64,000 nt of DNA from Henricia sp. BOLD:AAB3569 (Eukaryota > Echinodermata > Asteroidea > Spinulosida > Echinasteridae): positions 62,001-126,000 of the forward strand of contig JBBELK010000320.1 of NCBI GenBank assembly GCA_037783545.1. Reading direction: 5' to 3'. Each line of letters starts with the position of its first letter. The stretch's first letter is position 1. A model generated the notes under the pieces. That model was not told where the DNA came from and searched no databases. It was given only the letters and a program-made list of their open reading frames with translations. Positions 1 through 12,376 of the stretch are shown here, piece by piece. The position numbers and the translations under genes are program-made.

Positions 1-266
1 CAAATGCCGGCAAATTTGGAAATCAAGGAATTTTCCAACCAACTTCAAATTTTGCATGCTCCAAACTGTATATATTCCTCACTTGTCATGCAAAATTGAC
101 AGATTTTCGCTGGGAAATGACGGAGAAATTTCAGAGTTTAGGGAAAACGGAGCTCGGCTGCGTGGTTATTCCCCTAACCGTGGCTGTTGGGACACCCTGC
201 GCATGCGCTGGTGTACATTTCTACGGCCGTTGACTCACCCCAGATTGTGACGGGAATTAGGTCAAA
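1..266 (+). repeat. Partial 274-bp (P) monomer at left edge
   Basis: The window opens at monomer index 9, so the first eight bases of this unit lie outside. It is a P unit: the GCGC cluster reads GCGCATGCGCTGGTG, five bases shorter than the 279-bp form. It also has ATTCCTCAC in place of ATTCCGCAC and TTTCTACGG in place of TTTGTACGG. The array therefore continues to the left. Confidence 0.95.
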
Positions 267-289
267 GTGTGTCCCAAATGCCGGCAAAT

Positions 290-312
290 TTGGAAATCAA
301 GGAATTTTCCAA
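290..312. other. Short inverted repeat TTGGAAA...TTTCCAA (representative)
   Basis: Index 24-46 of the monomer forms a 7-bp stem with a 9-base loop. It overlaps GGAATTTTCC, which fits the general Rel/kappa-B pattern GGRRNNYYCC and one GAA-TTC pair of a heat-shock element. The arms are intact in most units; early and late E units (TTTGGGAATC) break the left arm. Confidence 0.4.
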
Positions 313-342
313 CCAACTTCAAATTTTGCATGCTCCAAACTG

Positions 343-350
343 TATATATT
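343..350 (+). promoter_or_regulatory. TATATATT, TATA-like element (representative)
   Basis: TATATATT is at index 77-84 of the units I checked. It could serve satellite transcription, but nothing else promoter-like is visible around it. Confidence 0.15.
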
Positions 351-503
351 CCGCACTTGTCATGCAAAATTGACAGATTTTCGCTGGGAAATGACGGAGA
401 AATTTCAGAGTTTAGGGAAAACGGAGCTCGGCTGCGTGGTTATTCCCCTAACCGTGGCTGTTGGGACACCCTGCGCCGCGCTGCTGTACATTTGTACGGC
501 CGT

Positions 504-510
504 TGACTCA
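504..510. promoter_or_regulatory. TGACTCA, AP-1/GCN4-type heptamer (representative)
   Basis: TGACTCA occurs once in every complete unit, at index 238-244 in 273-bp numbering, next to the palindrome ACGGCCGT. It is the known consensus for bZIP AP-1/GCN4 factors. No function can be claimed from sequence alone; the invariance could reflect array homogenisation. Confidence 0.25.
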
Positions 511-745
511 CCCCAGATTGTGACGGGAATTAGGTCAAAGTGTGTCCCAAATGCCGGCAAATTTGGAAATCAAGGAATTTTCCAACCAACTTCAAATTTT
601 GCATGCTCCAAACTGTATATATTCCGCACTTGTCATGCAAAATTGACATATTTTCGCTGGGAAATGACGGAGAAATTTCAGAGTTTAGGGAAAACGGAGC
701 TCGGCTGAGTGGTTATTCCCCTAACCGTGGCTGTTGGGACACCCT

Positions 746-755
746 GCGCATGCGC
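746..755. promoter_or_regulatory. NRF1-like palindrome GCGCATGCGC (representative)
   Basis: This ten-base perfect palindrome lies at index 207-216 of most 279-bp and 274-bp units and is absent from 273-bp units. It matches the core of the known animal NRF1 site (YGCGCAYGCGCR) with one flank mismatch here. Over 100 copies lie in the window. Exceptions are J units (GCGCATGCAC), late composites before the join (GGGCATGCGC) and 47141 (TGTGCATGCGC). Binding is inference; the organism may lack NRF1. Confidence 0.3.
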
Positions 756-3700
756 CGCGCTGGTGTACATTTGTACGGCCGTTGACTCACCCCAGATTGT
801 GACGGGAATTAGGTCAAAGTGTGTCCCAAATGCCGGCAAATTTGGAATTCAAGGAATTTTCCAACCAACTTCAAATTTTGCATGCTCCAAACTGTATATA
901 TTCCGCACTTGTCATGCAAAATTGACAGATTTTCACTGGGAAATGACGGAGAAATTTCAGAGTTTAGGGAAAACGGAGCTCGGCTGCGTGGTTATTCCCC
1001 TAACCGTGGCTGTTGGGACACCCTGCGCCGCGCTGGTGTACATTTGTACGGCCGTTGACTCACCCCAGATTGTGACGGGAATTAGGTCAAAGTGTGTCCC
1101 AAATGCCGGCAAAATTGGAAATCAAGGAATTTTCCAACCAACTTCAAATTTTGCATGCTCCAAACTGTATATATTCCGCACTTGTCATGCAAAATTGACA
1201 TATTTTCGCTGGGAAATGACGGAGAAATTTCAGAGTTTAGGGAAAACGGAGCTCGGCTGCGTGGTTATTCCCCTAACCGTGGCTGTTGGGACACCCTGCG
1301 CATGCGCCGCGCTGGTGTACATTTGTACGGCCGTTGACTCACCCCAGATTGTGACGGGAATTAGGTCAAAGTGTGTCCCAAATGCCGGCAAATTTGGAAA
1401 TCAAGGAATTTTCCAACCAACTTCAAATTTTGCATGCTCCAAACTGTATATATTCCGCACTTGTCATGCAAAATTGACATATTTTCGCTGGGAAATGACG
1501 GAGAAATTTCAGAGTTTAGGGTAAACGGAGCTCGGCTGCGTGGTTATTCCCCTAACCGTGGCTGTTGGGACACCCTGCGCCGCGCTGGTATACATTTGTA
1601 CGGCCGTTGACTCACCCCAGATTGTGACGGGAATTAGGTCAAAGTGTGTCCCAAATGCCGGCAAATTTGGAAATCAAGGAATTTTCCAACCAACTTCAAA
1701 TTTTGCATGCTCCAAACTGTATATATTCCGCACTTGTCATGCAAAATTGACAGATTTTCGCTGGGAAATGACGGAGAAATTTCAGAGTTTAGGGAAAACG
1801 GAGCTCGGCTGCGTGGTTATTCCCCTAACCGTGGCTGTTGGGACACCCTGCGCATGCGCCGCGCTGGTGTACATTTGTACGGCCGTTGACTCACCCCAGA
1901 TTGTGACGGGAATTAGGTCAAAGTGTGTCCCAAATGCCGGCAAATTTGGAAATCAAGGAATTTTCCAACCAACTTCAAATTTTGCATGCTCCAAACTGTA
2001 TATATTCCTCACTTGTCATGCAAAATTGACAGATTTTCGCTGGGAAATGACGGAGAAATTTCAGAGTTTAGGGAAAACGGAGCTCGGCTGCGTGGTTATT
2101 CCCCTAACCGTGGCTGTTGGGACACCCTGCGCATGCGCTGGTGTACATTTGTACGGCCGTTGACTCACCCCAGATTGTGACGGGAATTAGGTCAAAGTGT
2201 GTCCCAAATGCCGGCAAATTTGGAAATCAAGGAATTTTCCAACCAACTTCAAATTTTGCATGCTCCAAACTGTATATATTCCGCACTTGTCATGCAAAAT
2301 TGACATATTTTCGCTGGGAAATGACGGAGAAATTTCAGAGTTTAGGGAAAACGGAGCTCGGCTGAGTGGTTATTCCCCTAACCGTGGCTGTTGGGACACC
2401 CTACGCATGCGCCGCGCTGGTGTACATTTGTACGGCCGTTGACTCACCCCAGATTGTGACGGGAATTAGGTCAAAGTGTGTCCCAAATGCCGGCAAATTT
2501 GGAATTCAAGGAATTTTCCAACCAACTTCAAATTTTGCATGCTCCAAACTGTATATATTCCGCACTTGTCATGCAAAATTGACAGATTTTCACTGGGAAA
2601 TGACGGAGAAATTTCAGAGTTTAGGGAAAACGGAGCTCGGCTGCGTGGTTATTCCCCTAACCGTGGCTGTTGGGACACCCTGCGCCGCGCTGGTGTACAT
2701 TTGTACGGCCGTTGACTCACCCCAGATTGTGACAGGAATTAGGTCAAAGTGTGTCCCAAATGCCGGCAAATTTGGAAATCAAGGAATTTTCCAACCAACT
2801 TCAAATTTTGCATGCTCCAAACTGTATATATTCCGCACTTGTCATGCAAAATTGACAGATTTTCGCTGGGAAATGACGGAGAAATTTCAGAGTTTAGGGA
2901 AAACGGAGCTCGGCTGCGTGGTTATTCCCCTAACCGTGGCTGTTGGGACACCCTGCGCCGCGCTGGTGTACATTTGTACGGCCGTTGACTCACCCCAGAT
3001 TGTGACGGGAATTAGGTCAAAGTGTGTCCCAAATGCCGGCAAATTTGGAAATCAAGGAATTTTCCAACCAACTTCAAATTGTGCATGCTCCAAACTGTAT
3101 ATATTCCGCACTTGTCATGCAAAATTGACATATTTTCGCTGGGAAATGACGGAGAAATTTCAGAGTTTAGGGAAAACGGAGCTCGGCTGCGTGGTTATTC
3201 CCCTAACCGTGGCTGTTGGGACACCCTGCGCATGCGCCGCGCTGGTGTACATTTGTACGGCCGTTGACTCACCCCAGATTGTGACGGGAATTAGGTCAAA
3301 GTGTGTCCCAAATGCCGGCAAATTTGGAAATCAAGGAATTTTCCAACCAACTGCAAATTTTGCATGCTCCAAACTGTATATATTCCGCACTTGTCATGCA
3401 AAATTGACATATTTTCGCTGGGAAATGACGGAGAAATTTCAGAGTTTAGGGAAAACGGAGCTCGGCTGCGTGGTTATTCCCCTAACCGTGGCTGTTGGGA
3501 CACCCTGCGCCGCGCTGGTATACATTTGTACGGCCGTTGACTCACCCCAGATTGTGACGGGAATTAGGTCAAAGTGTGTCCCAAATGCCGGCAAATTTGG
3601 AAATCAAGGAATTTTCCAACCAACTTCAAATTTTGCATGCTCCAAACTGTATATATTCCGCACTTGTCATGCAAAATTGACAGATTTTCGCTGGGAAATG

Positions 3701-4125
3701 ACGGAGAAATTTCAGAGTTTAGGGAAAACGGAGCTCGGCTGCGTGGTTATTCCCCTAACCGTGGCTGTTGGGACACCCTGCGCATGCGCCGCGCTGGTGT
3801 ACATTTGTACGGCCGTTGACTCACCCCAGATTGTGACGGGAATTAGGTCAAAGTGTGTCCCAAATGCCGGCAAATTTGGAAATCAAGGAATTTTCCAACC
3901 AACTTCAAATTTTGCATGCTCCAAACTGTATATATTCCGCACTTGTCATGCAAAATTGACATATTTTCGCCGGGAAATGACGGAGAAATTTCAGAGTTTA
4001 GGGAAAACGGAGCTCGGCTGCGTGGTTATTGCCCTAACCGTGGCTGTTGGGACACCCTGCGCCGCGCTGGTGTACATTTGTACGGCCGTTGACTCACCCC
4101 AGATTGTGACGGGAATTAGGTCAAA

Positions 4126-6037
4126 GTGTGTCCCAAATGCCGGCAAATTTGGAAATCAAGGAATTTTCTAACCAACTTCAAATTTTGCATGCTCCAAACT
4201 GTATATATTCCGCACTTGTCATGCAAAATTGACAGATTTTCGCTGGGAAATGACGGAGAAATTTCAGAGTTTAGGGAAAACGGAGCTCGGCTGCGTGGTT
4301 ATTCCCCTAACCGTGGCTGTTGGGACACCCTGCGCCGCGCTGGTGTACATTTGTACGGCCGTTGACTCACCCCAGATTGTGACGGGAATTAGGTAAAAGT
4401 GTGTCCCAAATGCCGGCAAATTTGGAAATCAAGGAATTTTCCAACCAACTTCAAATTTTGCATGCTCCAAACTGTATATATTCCGCACTTGTCATGCAAA
4501 ATTGACAGATTTTCGCTGGGAAATGACGGAGAAATTTCAGAGTTTAGGGAAAACGGAGCTCGGCTGCGTGTTTATTCCCCTAACCGTGGCTGTTGGGACA
4601 CCCTGCGCCGCGCTGGTGTACATTTGTACGGCCGTTGACTCACCCCAGATTGTGACGGGAATTAGGTCAAAGTGTGTCCCAAATGCCGGCAAATTTGGAA
4701 ATCAAGGAATTTTCCAACCAACTTCAAATTTTGCATGCTCCAAACTGTATATATTCCGCACTTGTCATGCAAAATTGACAGATTTTCGCTGGGAAATGAC
4801 GGAGAAATTTCAGAGTTTAGGGAAAACGGAGCTCGGCTGCGTGGTTATTCCCCTAACCGTGGCTGTTGGGACACCCTGCGCCGCGCTGGTGTACATTTGT
4901 ACGGCCGTTGACTCACCCCAGATTGTGACGGGAATTAGGTCAAAGTGTGTCCCAAATGCCGGCAAATTTGGAAATCAAGGAATTTTCCAACCAACTTCAA
5001 ATTTTGCATGCTCCAAACTGTATATATTCCTCACTTGTCATGCAAAATTGACAGATTTTCGCTGGGAAATGACGGAGAAATTTCAGAGTTTAGGGAAAAC
5101 GGAGCTCGGCTGCGTGGTTATTCCCCTAACCGTGGCTGTTGGGACACCCTGCGCATGCGCTGGTGTACATTTCTACGGCCGTTGACTCACCCCAGATTGT
5201 GACGGGAATTAGGTCAAAGTGTGTCCCATATGCCGTCAAATTTGGAAATCAAGGAATTTTCCAACCAACTTCAAATTTTGCATGCTCCAAACTGTATATA
5301 TTCCGCACTTGTCATGCAAAATTGACAGATTTTCGCTGGGAAATGACGGAGAAATTTCAGAGTTTAGGGAAAACGGAGCTCGGCTGCGTGGTTATTCCCC
5401 TAACCGTGGCTGTTGGGACACCCTGCGCCGCGCTGGTGTACATTTGTACGGCCGTTGACTCACCCCAGATTGTGACGGGAATTAGGTCAAAGTGTGTCCC
5501 AAATGCCGGCAAATTTGGAAATCAAGGAATTTTCCAACCAACTTCAAATTTTGCATGCTCCAAACTGTATATATTCCTCACTTGTCATGCAAAATTGACA
5601 GATTTTCGCTGGGAAATGACGGAGAAATTTCAGAGTTTAGGGAAAACGGAGCTCGGCTGCGTGGTTATTCCCCTAACCGTGGCTGTTGGGACACCCTGCG
5701 CCGCGCTGGTGTACATTTGTACGGCCGTTGACTCACCCCAGATTGTGACGGGAATTAGGTCAAAGTGTGTCCCAAATGCCGGCAAATTTGGAAATCAAGG
5801 AATTTTCCAACCAACTTCAAATTTTGCATGCTCCAAACTGTATATATTCCGCACTTGTCATGCAAAATTGACAGATTTTCGCTGGGAAATGACGGAGAAA
5901 TTTCAGAGTTGAGGGAAAACGGAGCTCGGCTGCGTGGTTATTCCCCTAACCGTGGCTGTTGGGACACCCTGCGCCGCGCTGGTGTACATTTGTACGGCCG
6001 TTGACTCACCCCAGATTGTGACGGGAATTAGGTCAAA
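4126..6037 (+). repeat. Seven-unit run of mostly plain 273-bp monomers
   Basis: Unit starts and types: M 4126, M 4399, M 4672, P 4945, M 5219, M 5492, M 5765. This is the least structured stretch of the window. Scattered single changes are TTTTCTAACC near 4167, AGGTAAAAGTG near 4391, GTGTTTATTCC near 4568, CATATGCCGTC near 5227 and GTTGAGGG near 5910. ATTCCTCAC is shared by the units at 4945 and 5492 and by the P units at the left edge and at 1923. Confidence 0.92.
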
Positions 6038-9000
6038 GTGTGTCCCAAATGCCGGCAAATTTGGAAATCAAGGAATTTTCCAACCAACTTCAAATTTTGC
6101 ATGCTCCAAACTGTATATATTCCGCACTTGTCATGCAAAATTGACATATTTTCGCTGGGAAATGACGGAGAAATTTCAGAGTTTAGGGAAAACGGAGCTC
6201 GGCTGCTTGGTTATTCCCCTAACCGTGGCTGTTGGGACACCCTGCGCATGCGCCGCGCTGGTGTACATTTGTACGGCCGTTGACTCACCCCAGATTGTTA
6301 CGGGAATTAGGTCAAAGTGTGTCCCAAATGCCGGAAAATTTGGAAATCAAGGAATTTTCCAACCAACTTCAAATTTTGCATGCTCCAAACTGTATATATT
6401 CCGCACTTGTCATGCAAAATTGACAGATTTTCACTGGGAAATGACGGAGAAATTTCAGAGTTTAGGGAAAACGGAGCTCGGCTGCGTGGTTATTCCCCTA
6501 ACCGTGGCTGTTGGGACACCCTGCGCCGCGCTGGTGTACATTTGTACGGCCGTTGACTCACCCCAGATTGTGACGGGAATTAGGTCAAAGTGTGTCCCAA
6601 ATGCCGGCAAATTTGGAAATCAAGGAATTTTCCAACCAACTTCAAATTTTGCATGCTCCAAACTGTATATATTCCGCACTTGTCATGCAAAATTGACAGA
6701 TTTTCGCTGGGAAATGACGGAGAAATTTCAGAGTTTAGGGAAAACGGAGCTCGGCTGCGTGGTTATTCCCCTAACCGTGGCTGTTGGGACACCCTGCGCC
6801 GCGCTGGTGTACATTTGTACGGCCGTTGACTCACCCCAGATTGTGACGGGAATTAGGTCAAAGTGTGTCCCAAATGCCGGCAAATTTGGAAATCAAGGAA
6901 TTTTCCAACCAACTTCAAATTTTGCATGCTCCAAACTGTATATATTCCGCACTTGTCATGCAAAATTGACATATTTTCGCTGGGAAATGACGGAGAAATT
7001 TCAGAGTTTAGGGAAAACGGAGCTCGGCTGCTTGGTTATTCCCCTAACCGTGGCTGTTGGGACACCCTGCGCATGCGCCGCGCTGGTGTACATTTGTACG
7101 GCCGTTGACTCACCCCAGATTGTGACGGGAATTAGGTCAAAGTGTGTCCCAAATGCCGGCAAATTTGGAAATCAAGGAATTTTCCAACCAACTTCAAATT
7201 TTGCATGCTCCAAACTGTATATATTCCGCACTTGTCATGCAAAATTGACAGATTTTCGCTAAGAAATTACGGAGAAATTTCAGAGTTTAGGGAAAACGGA
7301 GCTCGGCTGCGTGGTTATTCCCCTAACCGTGGCTGTTGGGACACCCTGCGCCGCGCTGGTGTACATTTGTACGGCCGTTGACTCACCCCAGATTGTGACG
7401 GGAATTAGGTCAAAGTGTGTCCCAAATGCCGGCAAATTTGGAAATCAAGGAATTTTCCAACCAACTTCAAATTTTGCATGCTCCAAACTGTATATATTCC
7501 GCACTTGTCATGCAAAATTGACATATTTTCGCTGGGAAATGACGGAGAAATTTCAGAGTTTAGGGAAAACGGAGCTCGGCTGCTTGGTTATTCCCCTAAC
7601 CGTGGCTGTTGGGACACCCTGCGCATGCGCCGCGCTGGTGTACATTTGTACGGCCGTTGACTCACCCCAGATTGTGACGGGAATTAGGTCAAAGTGTGTC
7701 CCAAATGCCGGCAAATTTGGAAATCAAGGAATTTTCCAACCAACTTCAAATTTTGCATGCTCCAAACTGTATATATTCCGCACTTGTCATGCAAAATTGA
7801 CAGATTTTCACTGGGAAATGACGGAGAAATTTCAGAGTTTAGGGAAAACGGAGCTCGGCTGCGTGGTTATTCCCCTAACCGTGGCTGTTGGGACACCCTG
7901 CGCCGCGCTGGTGTACATTTGTACGGCCGTTGACTCACCCCAGATTGTGACGGGAATTAGGTCAAAGTGTGTCCCAAATGCCGGCAAATTTGGAAATCAA
8001 GGAATTTTCCAACCAACTTCAAATTTTGCATGCTCCAAACTGTATATATTCCGCACTTGTCATGCAAAATTGACAGATTTTCGCTGGGAAATTACGGAGA
8101 AATTTCAGAGTTTAGGGAAAACGGAGCTCGGCTGCGTGGTTATTCCCCTAACCGTGGCTGTTGGGACACCCTGCGCCGCGCTGGTGTACATTTGTACGGC
8201 CGTTGACTCACCCCAGATTGTGACGGGAATTAGGTCAAAGTGTGTCCCAAATGCCGGCAAATTTGGAAATCAAGGAATTTTCCAACCAACTTCAAATTTT
8301 GCATGCTCCAAACTGTATATATTCCGCACTTGTCATGCAAAATTGACATATTTTCGCTGGGAAATGACGGAGAAATTTCAGAGTTTAGGGAAAACGGAGC
8401 TCGGCTGCGTGGTTATTCCCCTAACCGTGGCTGTTGGGACACCCTGCGCATGCGCCGCGCTGGTGTACATTTGTACGGCCGTTGACTCACCCCAGATTGT
8501 GACGGGAATTAGGTCAAAGTGTGTCCCAAATGCCGGCAAATTTGGAAATCAAGGAATTTTCCAACCAACTTCAAATTTTGCATGCTCCAAACTGTATATA
8601 TTCCGCACTTGTCATGCAAAATTGACAGATTTTCACTGGGAAATGACGGAGAAATTTCAGAGTTTAGGGAAAACGGAGCTCGGCTGCGTGGTTATTCCCC
8701 TAACCGTGGCTGTTGGGACACCCTGCGCCGCGCTGGTGTACATTTGTACGGCCGTTGACTCACCCCAGATTGTGACGGGAATTAGGTCAAAGTGTGTCCC
8801 AAATGCCGGCAAATTTGGAAATCAAGGAATTTTCCAACCAACTTCAAATTTTGCATGCTCCAAACTGTATATATTCCGCACTTGTCATGCAAAATTGACA
8901 GATTTTCGCTGCGAAATGACGGAGAAATTTCAGAGTTTAGGGAAAACGGAGCTCGGCTGCGTGGTTATTTCCCTAACCGTGGCTGTTGGGACACCCTGCG

Positions 9001-9343
9001 CATGCGCCGCGCTGGTGTACATTTGTACGGCCGTTGACTCACCCCAGATTGTGACGGGAATTAGGTCAAAGTGTGTCCCAAATGCCGGCAAATTTGGAAA
9101 TCAAGGAATTTTCCAACCAACTTCAAATTTTGCATGCTCCAAACTGTATATATTCCGCACTTGTCATGCAAAATTGACAGATTTTCGCTGGGAAATGACG
9201 GAGAAATTTCAGAGTTTAGGGAAAACGGAGCTCGGCTGCGTGGTTATTCCCCTAACCGTGGCTGTTGGGACACCCTGCGCCGCGCTGGTGTACATTTGTA
9301 CGGCCGTTGACTCACCCCAGATTGTGACGGGAATTAGGTCAAA
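6038..9343 (+). repeat. G-H-M trimer block (about 825 bp period)
   Basis: Unit starts and types: G 6038, H 6317, M 6590, G 6863, M 7142, G 7415, H 7694, M 7967, G 8240, H 8519, N 8792, M 9071. The G starts at 6038 and 6863, and at 7415 and 8240, are each 825 bp apart (279+273+273). The G units at 6038, 6863 and 7415 share GGCTGCTTGG. One copy (6863-7414) has lost its H unit. The unit at 7142 has a double change, GCTAAGAAATTACGG, and the unit at 8792 has GCTGCGAAATG and ATTTCCCTAACC. Confidence 0.92.
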
Positions 9344-12300
9344 GTGTGTCCCAAATGCCGGCAAATTTGGAAATCAAGGAATTTTCCAACCAACTTCAAA
9401 TTTTGCATGCTCCAAACTGTATATATTCCGCACTTGTCATGCAAAATTGACAGATTTTCGCTGGGAAATGACGGAGAAATTTCAGAGTTTAGGGAAAACG
9501 GAGCTCGGCTGCGTGGTTATTCCCCTAACCGTGGCTGTTGGGACACCCTGCGCCGCGCTGGTGTAAATTTGTACGGCCGTTGACTCACCCCAGATTGTGA
9601 CGGGAATTAGGTCAAAGTGTGTCCCAAATGCCGGCAAATTTGGAAATCAAGGAATTTTCCAACCAACTTCAAATTTTGCATGCTCCAAACTGTATATATT
9701 CCGCACTTGTCATGCAAAATTGACAGATTTTCGCTGGGAAATGACGGAGAAATTTCAGAGTTTAGGGAAAACGGAGCTCGGCTGCGTGGTTATTCCCCTA
9801 ACCGTGGCTGTTGGGACACCCTGCGCCGCGCTGGTGTACATTTGTACGGCCGTTGACTCACCCCAGATTGTGACGGGAATTAGGTCAAAGTGTGTCCCAA
9901 ATGCCGGCAAATTTGGAAATCAAGGAATTTTCCAACCAACTTCAAATTTTGCATGCTCCAAACTGTATATATTCCGCACTTGTCATGCAAAATTGACAGA
10001 TTTTCGCTGGGAAATGACGGAGAAATTTCAGAGTTTAGGGAAAACGGAGCTAGGCTGCGTGGTTATTCCCCTAACCGTGGCTGTTGGGACACCCTGCGCA
10101 TGCGCCGCGCTTGTGTACATTTGTACGGCCGTTGACTCACCCCAGATTGTGACGGGAATTAGGTCAAAGTGTGTCCCAAATGCCGGCAAATTTGGAAATC
10201 AAGGAATTTTCCAACCAACTTCAAATTTTGCATGCTCCAAACTGTATATATTCCGCACTTGTCATGCAAAATTGACATATTTTCGCTGGGAAATGACGGA
10301 GAAATTTCAGAGTTTAGGGAAAACGGAGCTCGGCTGCGTGGTTATTCCCCTAACCGTGGCTGTTGGGACACCCTGCGCATGCGCCGCGCTTGTGTACATT
10401 TGTACGGCCGTTGACTCACCCCAGATTGTGACGGGAATTAGGTCAAAGTGTGTCCCAAATGCCGGCAAATTTGGAAATCAAGGAATTTTCCAACCAACTT
10501 CAAATTTTGCATGCTCCAAACTGTATATATTCCGCACTTGTCATGCAAAATTGACATATTTTCGCTGGGAAATGACGGAGAAATTTCAGAGTTTAGGGAA
10601 AACGGAGCTCGGCTGCGTGGTTATTCCCCTAACCGTGGCTGTTGGGACACCCTGCGCATGCGCCGCGCTGGTGTACATTTGTACGGCCGTTGACTCACCC
10701 CAGATTGTGACGGGAATTAGGTCAAAGTGTGTCCCAAATGCCGGCAAATTTGGAAATCAAGGAATTTTCCAACCAACTTCAAATTTTGCATGCTCCAAAC
10801 TGTATATATTCCGCACTTGTCATGCAAAATTGACAGATTTTCACTGGGAAATGACGGAGAAATTTCAGAGTTTAGGGAAAACGGAGCTCGGCTGCGTGGT
10901 TATTCCCCTAACCGTGGCTGTTGGGACACCCTGCGCCGCGCTGCTGTACATTTGTACGGCCGTTGACTCACCCCAGATTGTGACGGGAATTAGGTCAAAG
11001 TGTGTCCCAAATGCCGGCAAATTTGGAAATCAAGGAATTTTCCAACCAACTTCAAATTTTGCATGCTCCAAACTGTATATATTCCGCACTTGTCATGCAA
11101 AATTGACAGATTTTCGCTGGGAAATGACGGAGAAATTTCAGAGTTTAGGGAAAACGGAGCTCGGCTGCGTGGTTATTCCACTAACCGTGGCTGTTGGGAC
11201 ACCCTGCGCCGCGCTGGTGTACATTTGTACGGCCGTTGACTCACCCCAGATTGTGACGGGAATTAGGTCAAAGTATGTCCCAAATGCCGGCAAATTTGGC
11301 AATCAAGGAATTTTCCAACCAACTTCAAATTTTGCATGCTCCAAACTGTATATATTCCGCACTTGTCATGCAAAATTGACAGATTTTCGCTGGGAAATGA
11401 CGGAGAAATTTCAGAGTTTAGGGAAAACGGAGCTAGGCTGCGTGGTTATTCCCCTAACCGTGGCTGTTGGGACACCCTGCGCATGCGCCGCGCTTGTGTA
11501 CATTTGTACGGCCGTTGACTCACCCCAGATTGTGACGGGAATTAGGTCAAAGTGTGTCCCAAATGCCGGCAAATTTGGAAATCAAGGAATTTTCCAACCA
11601 ACTTCAAATTTTGCATGCTCCAAACTGTATATATTCCGCACTTGTCATGCAAAATTGACAGATTTTCGCTGGGAAATGACGGAGAAATTTCAGAGTTTAG
11701 GGAAAACGGAGCTCGGCTGCGTGGTTATTCCCCTAACCGTGGCTGTTGGGACACCCTGCGCATGCGCCGCGCTGGTGTACATTTGTACGGCCGTTGACTC
11801 ATCCCAGATTGTGACGGGAATTAGGTCAAAGTGTGTCCCAAATGCCGGCAAATTTGGAAATCAAGGAATTTTCCAACCAACTTCAAATTTTGCATGCTCC
11901 AAACTGTATATATTCCGCACTTGTCATGCAAAATTTACAGATTTTCACTGGGAAATGACGGAGAAATTTCAGAGTTTAGGGAAAACGGAGCTCGGCTGCG
12001 TGGTTATTCCCCTAACCGTGGCTGTTGGGACACCCTGCGCCGCGATGGTGTACATTTGTACGGCCGTTGACTCACCCCAGATTGTGACGGGAATTAGGTC
12101 AAAGTGTGTCCCAAATGCCGGCAAATTTGGAAATCAAGGAATTTTCCAACCAACTTCAAATTTTGCATGCTCCAAACTGTATATATTCCGCACTTGTCAT
12201 GCAAAATTGACAGATTTTCGCTGGGAAATGACGGAGAAATTTCAGAGTTTAGGGAAAACGGAGCTCGGCTGCGTGGTTATTCCCCTAACCGTGGCTGTTG

Positions 12301-12376
12301 GGACACCCTGCGCCGCGCTGGTGTAAATTTGTACGGCCGTTGACTCACCCCAGATTGTGACGGGAATTAGGTCAAA
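9344..12376 (+). repeat. First A- and F-type units; block flanked by A units
   Basis: Unit starts and types: A 9344, M 9617, F 9890, G/F hybrid 10169, G 10448, H 10727, M 11000, F 11273, N 11552, K 11831, A 12104. The first A unit of the window (GTGTAAATTT near 9561) is at 9344 and the first F unit at 9890. The segment from about 10727 reappears at 34509 (offset 23,782), sharing GCTGCTGTAC and the TCATCCCAG preceding K. The unit at 11273 carries AAAGTATGTCC and TTTGGCAATC. Confidence 0.92.

Larger units (their letters stand above)
267..4125 (+). repeat. Left block: G/H/M/N/P monomers with a local duplication
   Basis: Unit starts and types: M 267, G 540, H 819, G 1092, G-short 1371, N 1644, P 1923, G 2197, H 2476, M 2749, G 3022, G-short 3301, N 3574, G-short 3853. 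The G-H pair at 540-1091 recurs at 2197-2748 (offset 1,657). Both copies share the rare GGCTGAGTGG in G and TTTGGAATTCAAGG in H. The units at 1092, 1371 and 1644 recur at 3022, 3301 and 3574 (offset 1,930), sharing GCTGGTATAC in the middle unit. Types A, B, C, D, E and F are absent. Private changes include GGGTAAACGG near 1520 and CGCCGGGAAA near 3969. Confidence 0.93.

Noticed and set aside
267-506. The 79/81-residue frames that recur in nearly every unit
   Set aside because: They are the same satellite read in another frame, starting at GTG and ending at the TGA inside TTGACTCA. Repetition alone is not evidence of coding, and Cys-x2-Cys at the start has no partner pair fitting a known zinc finger.
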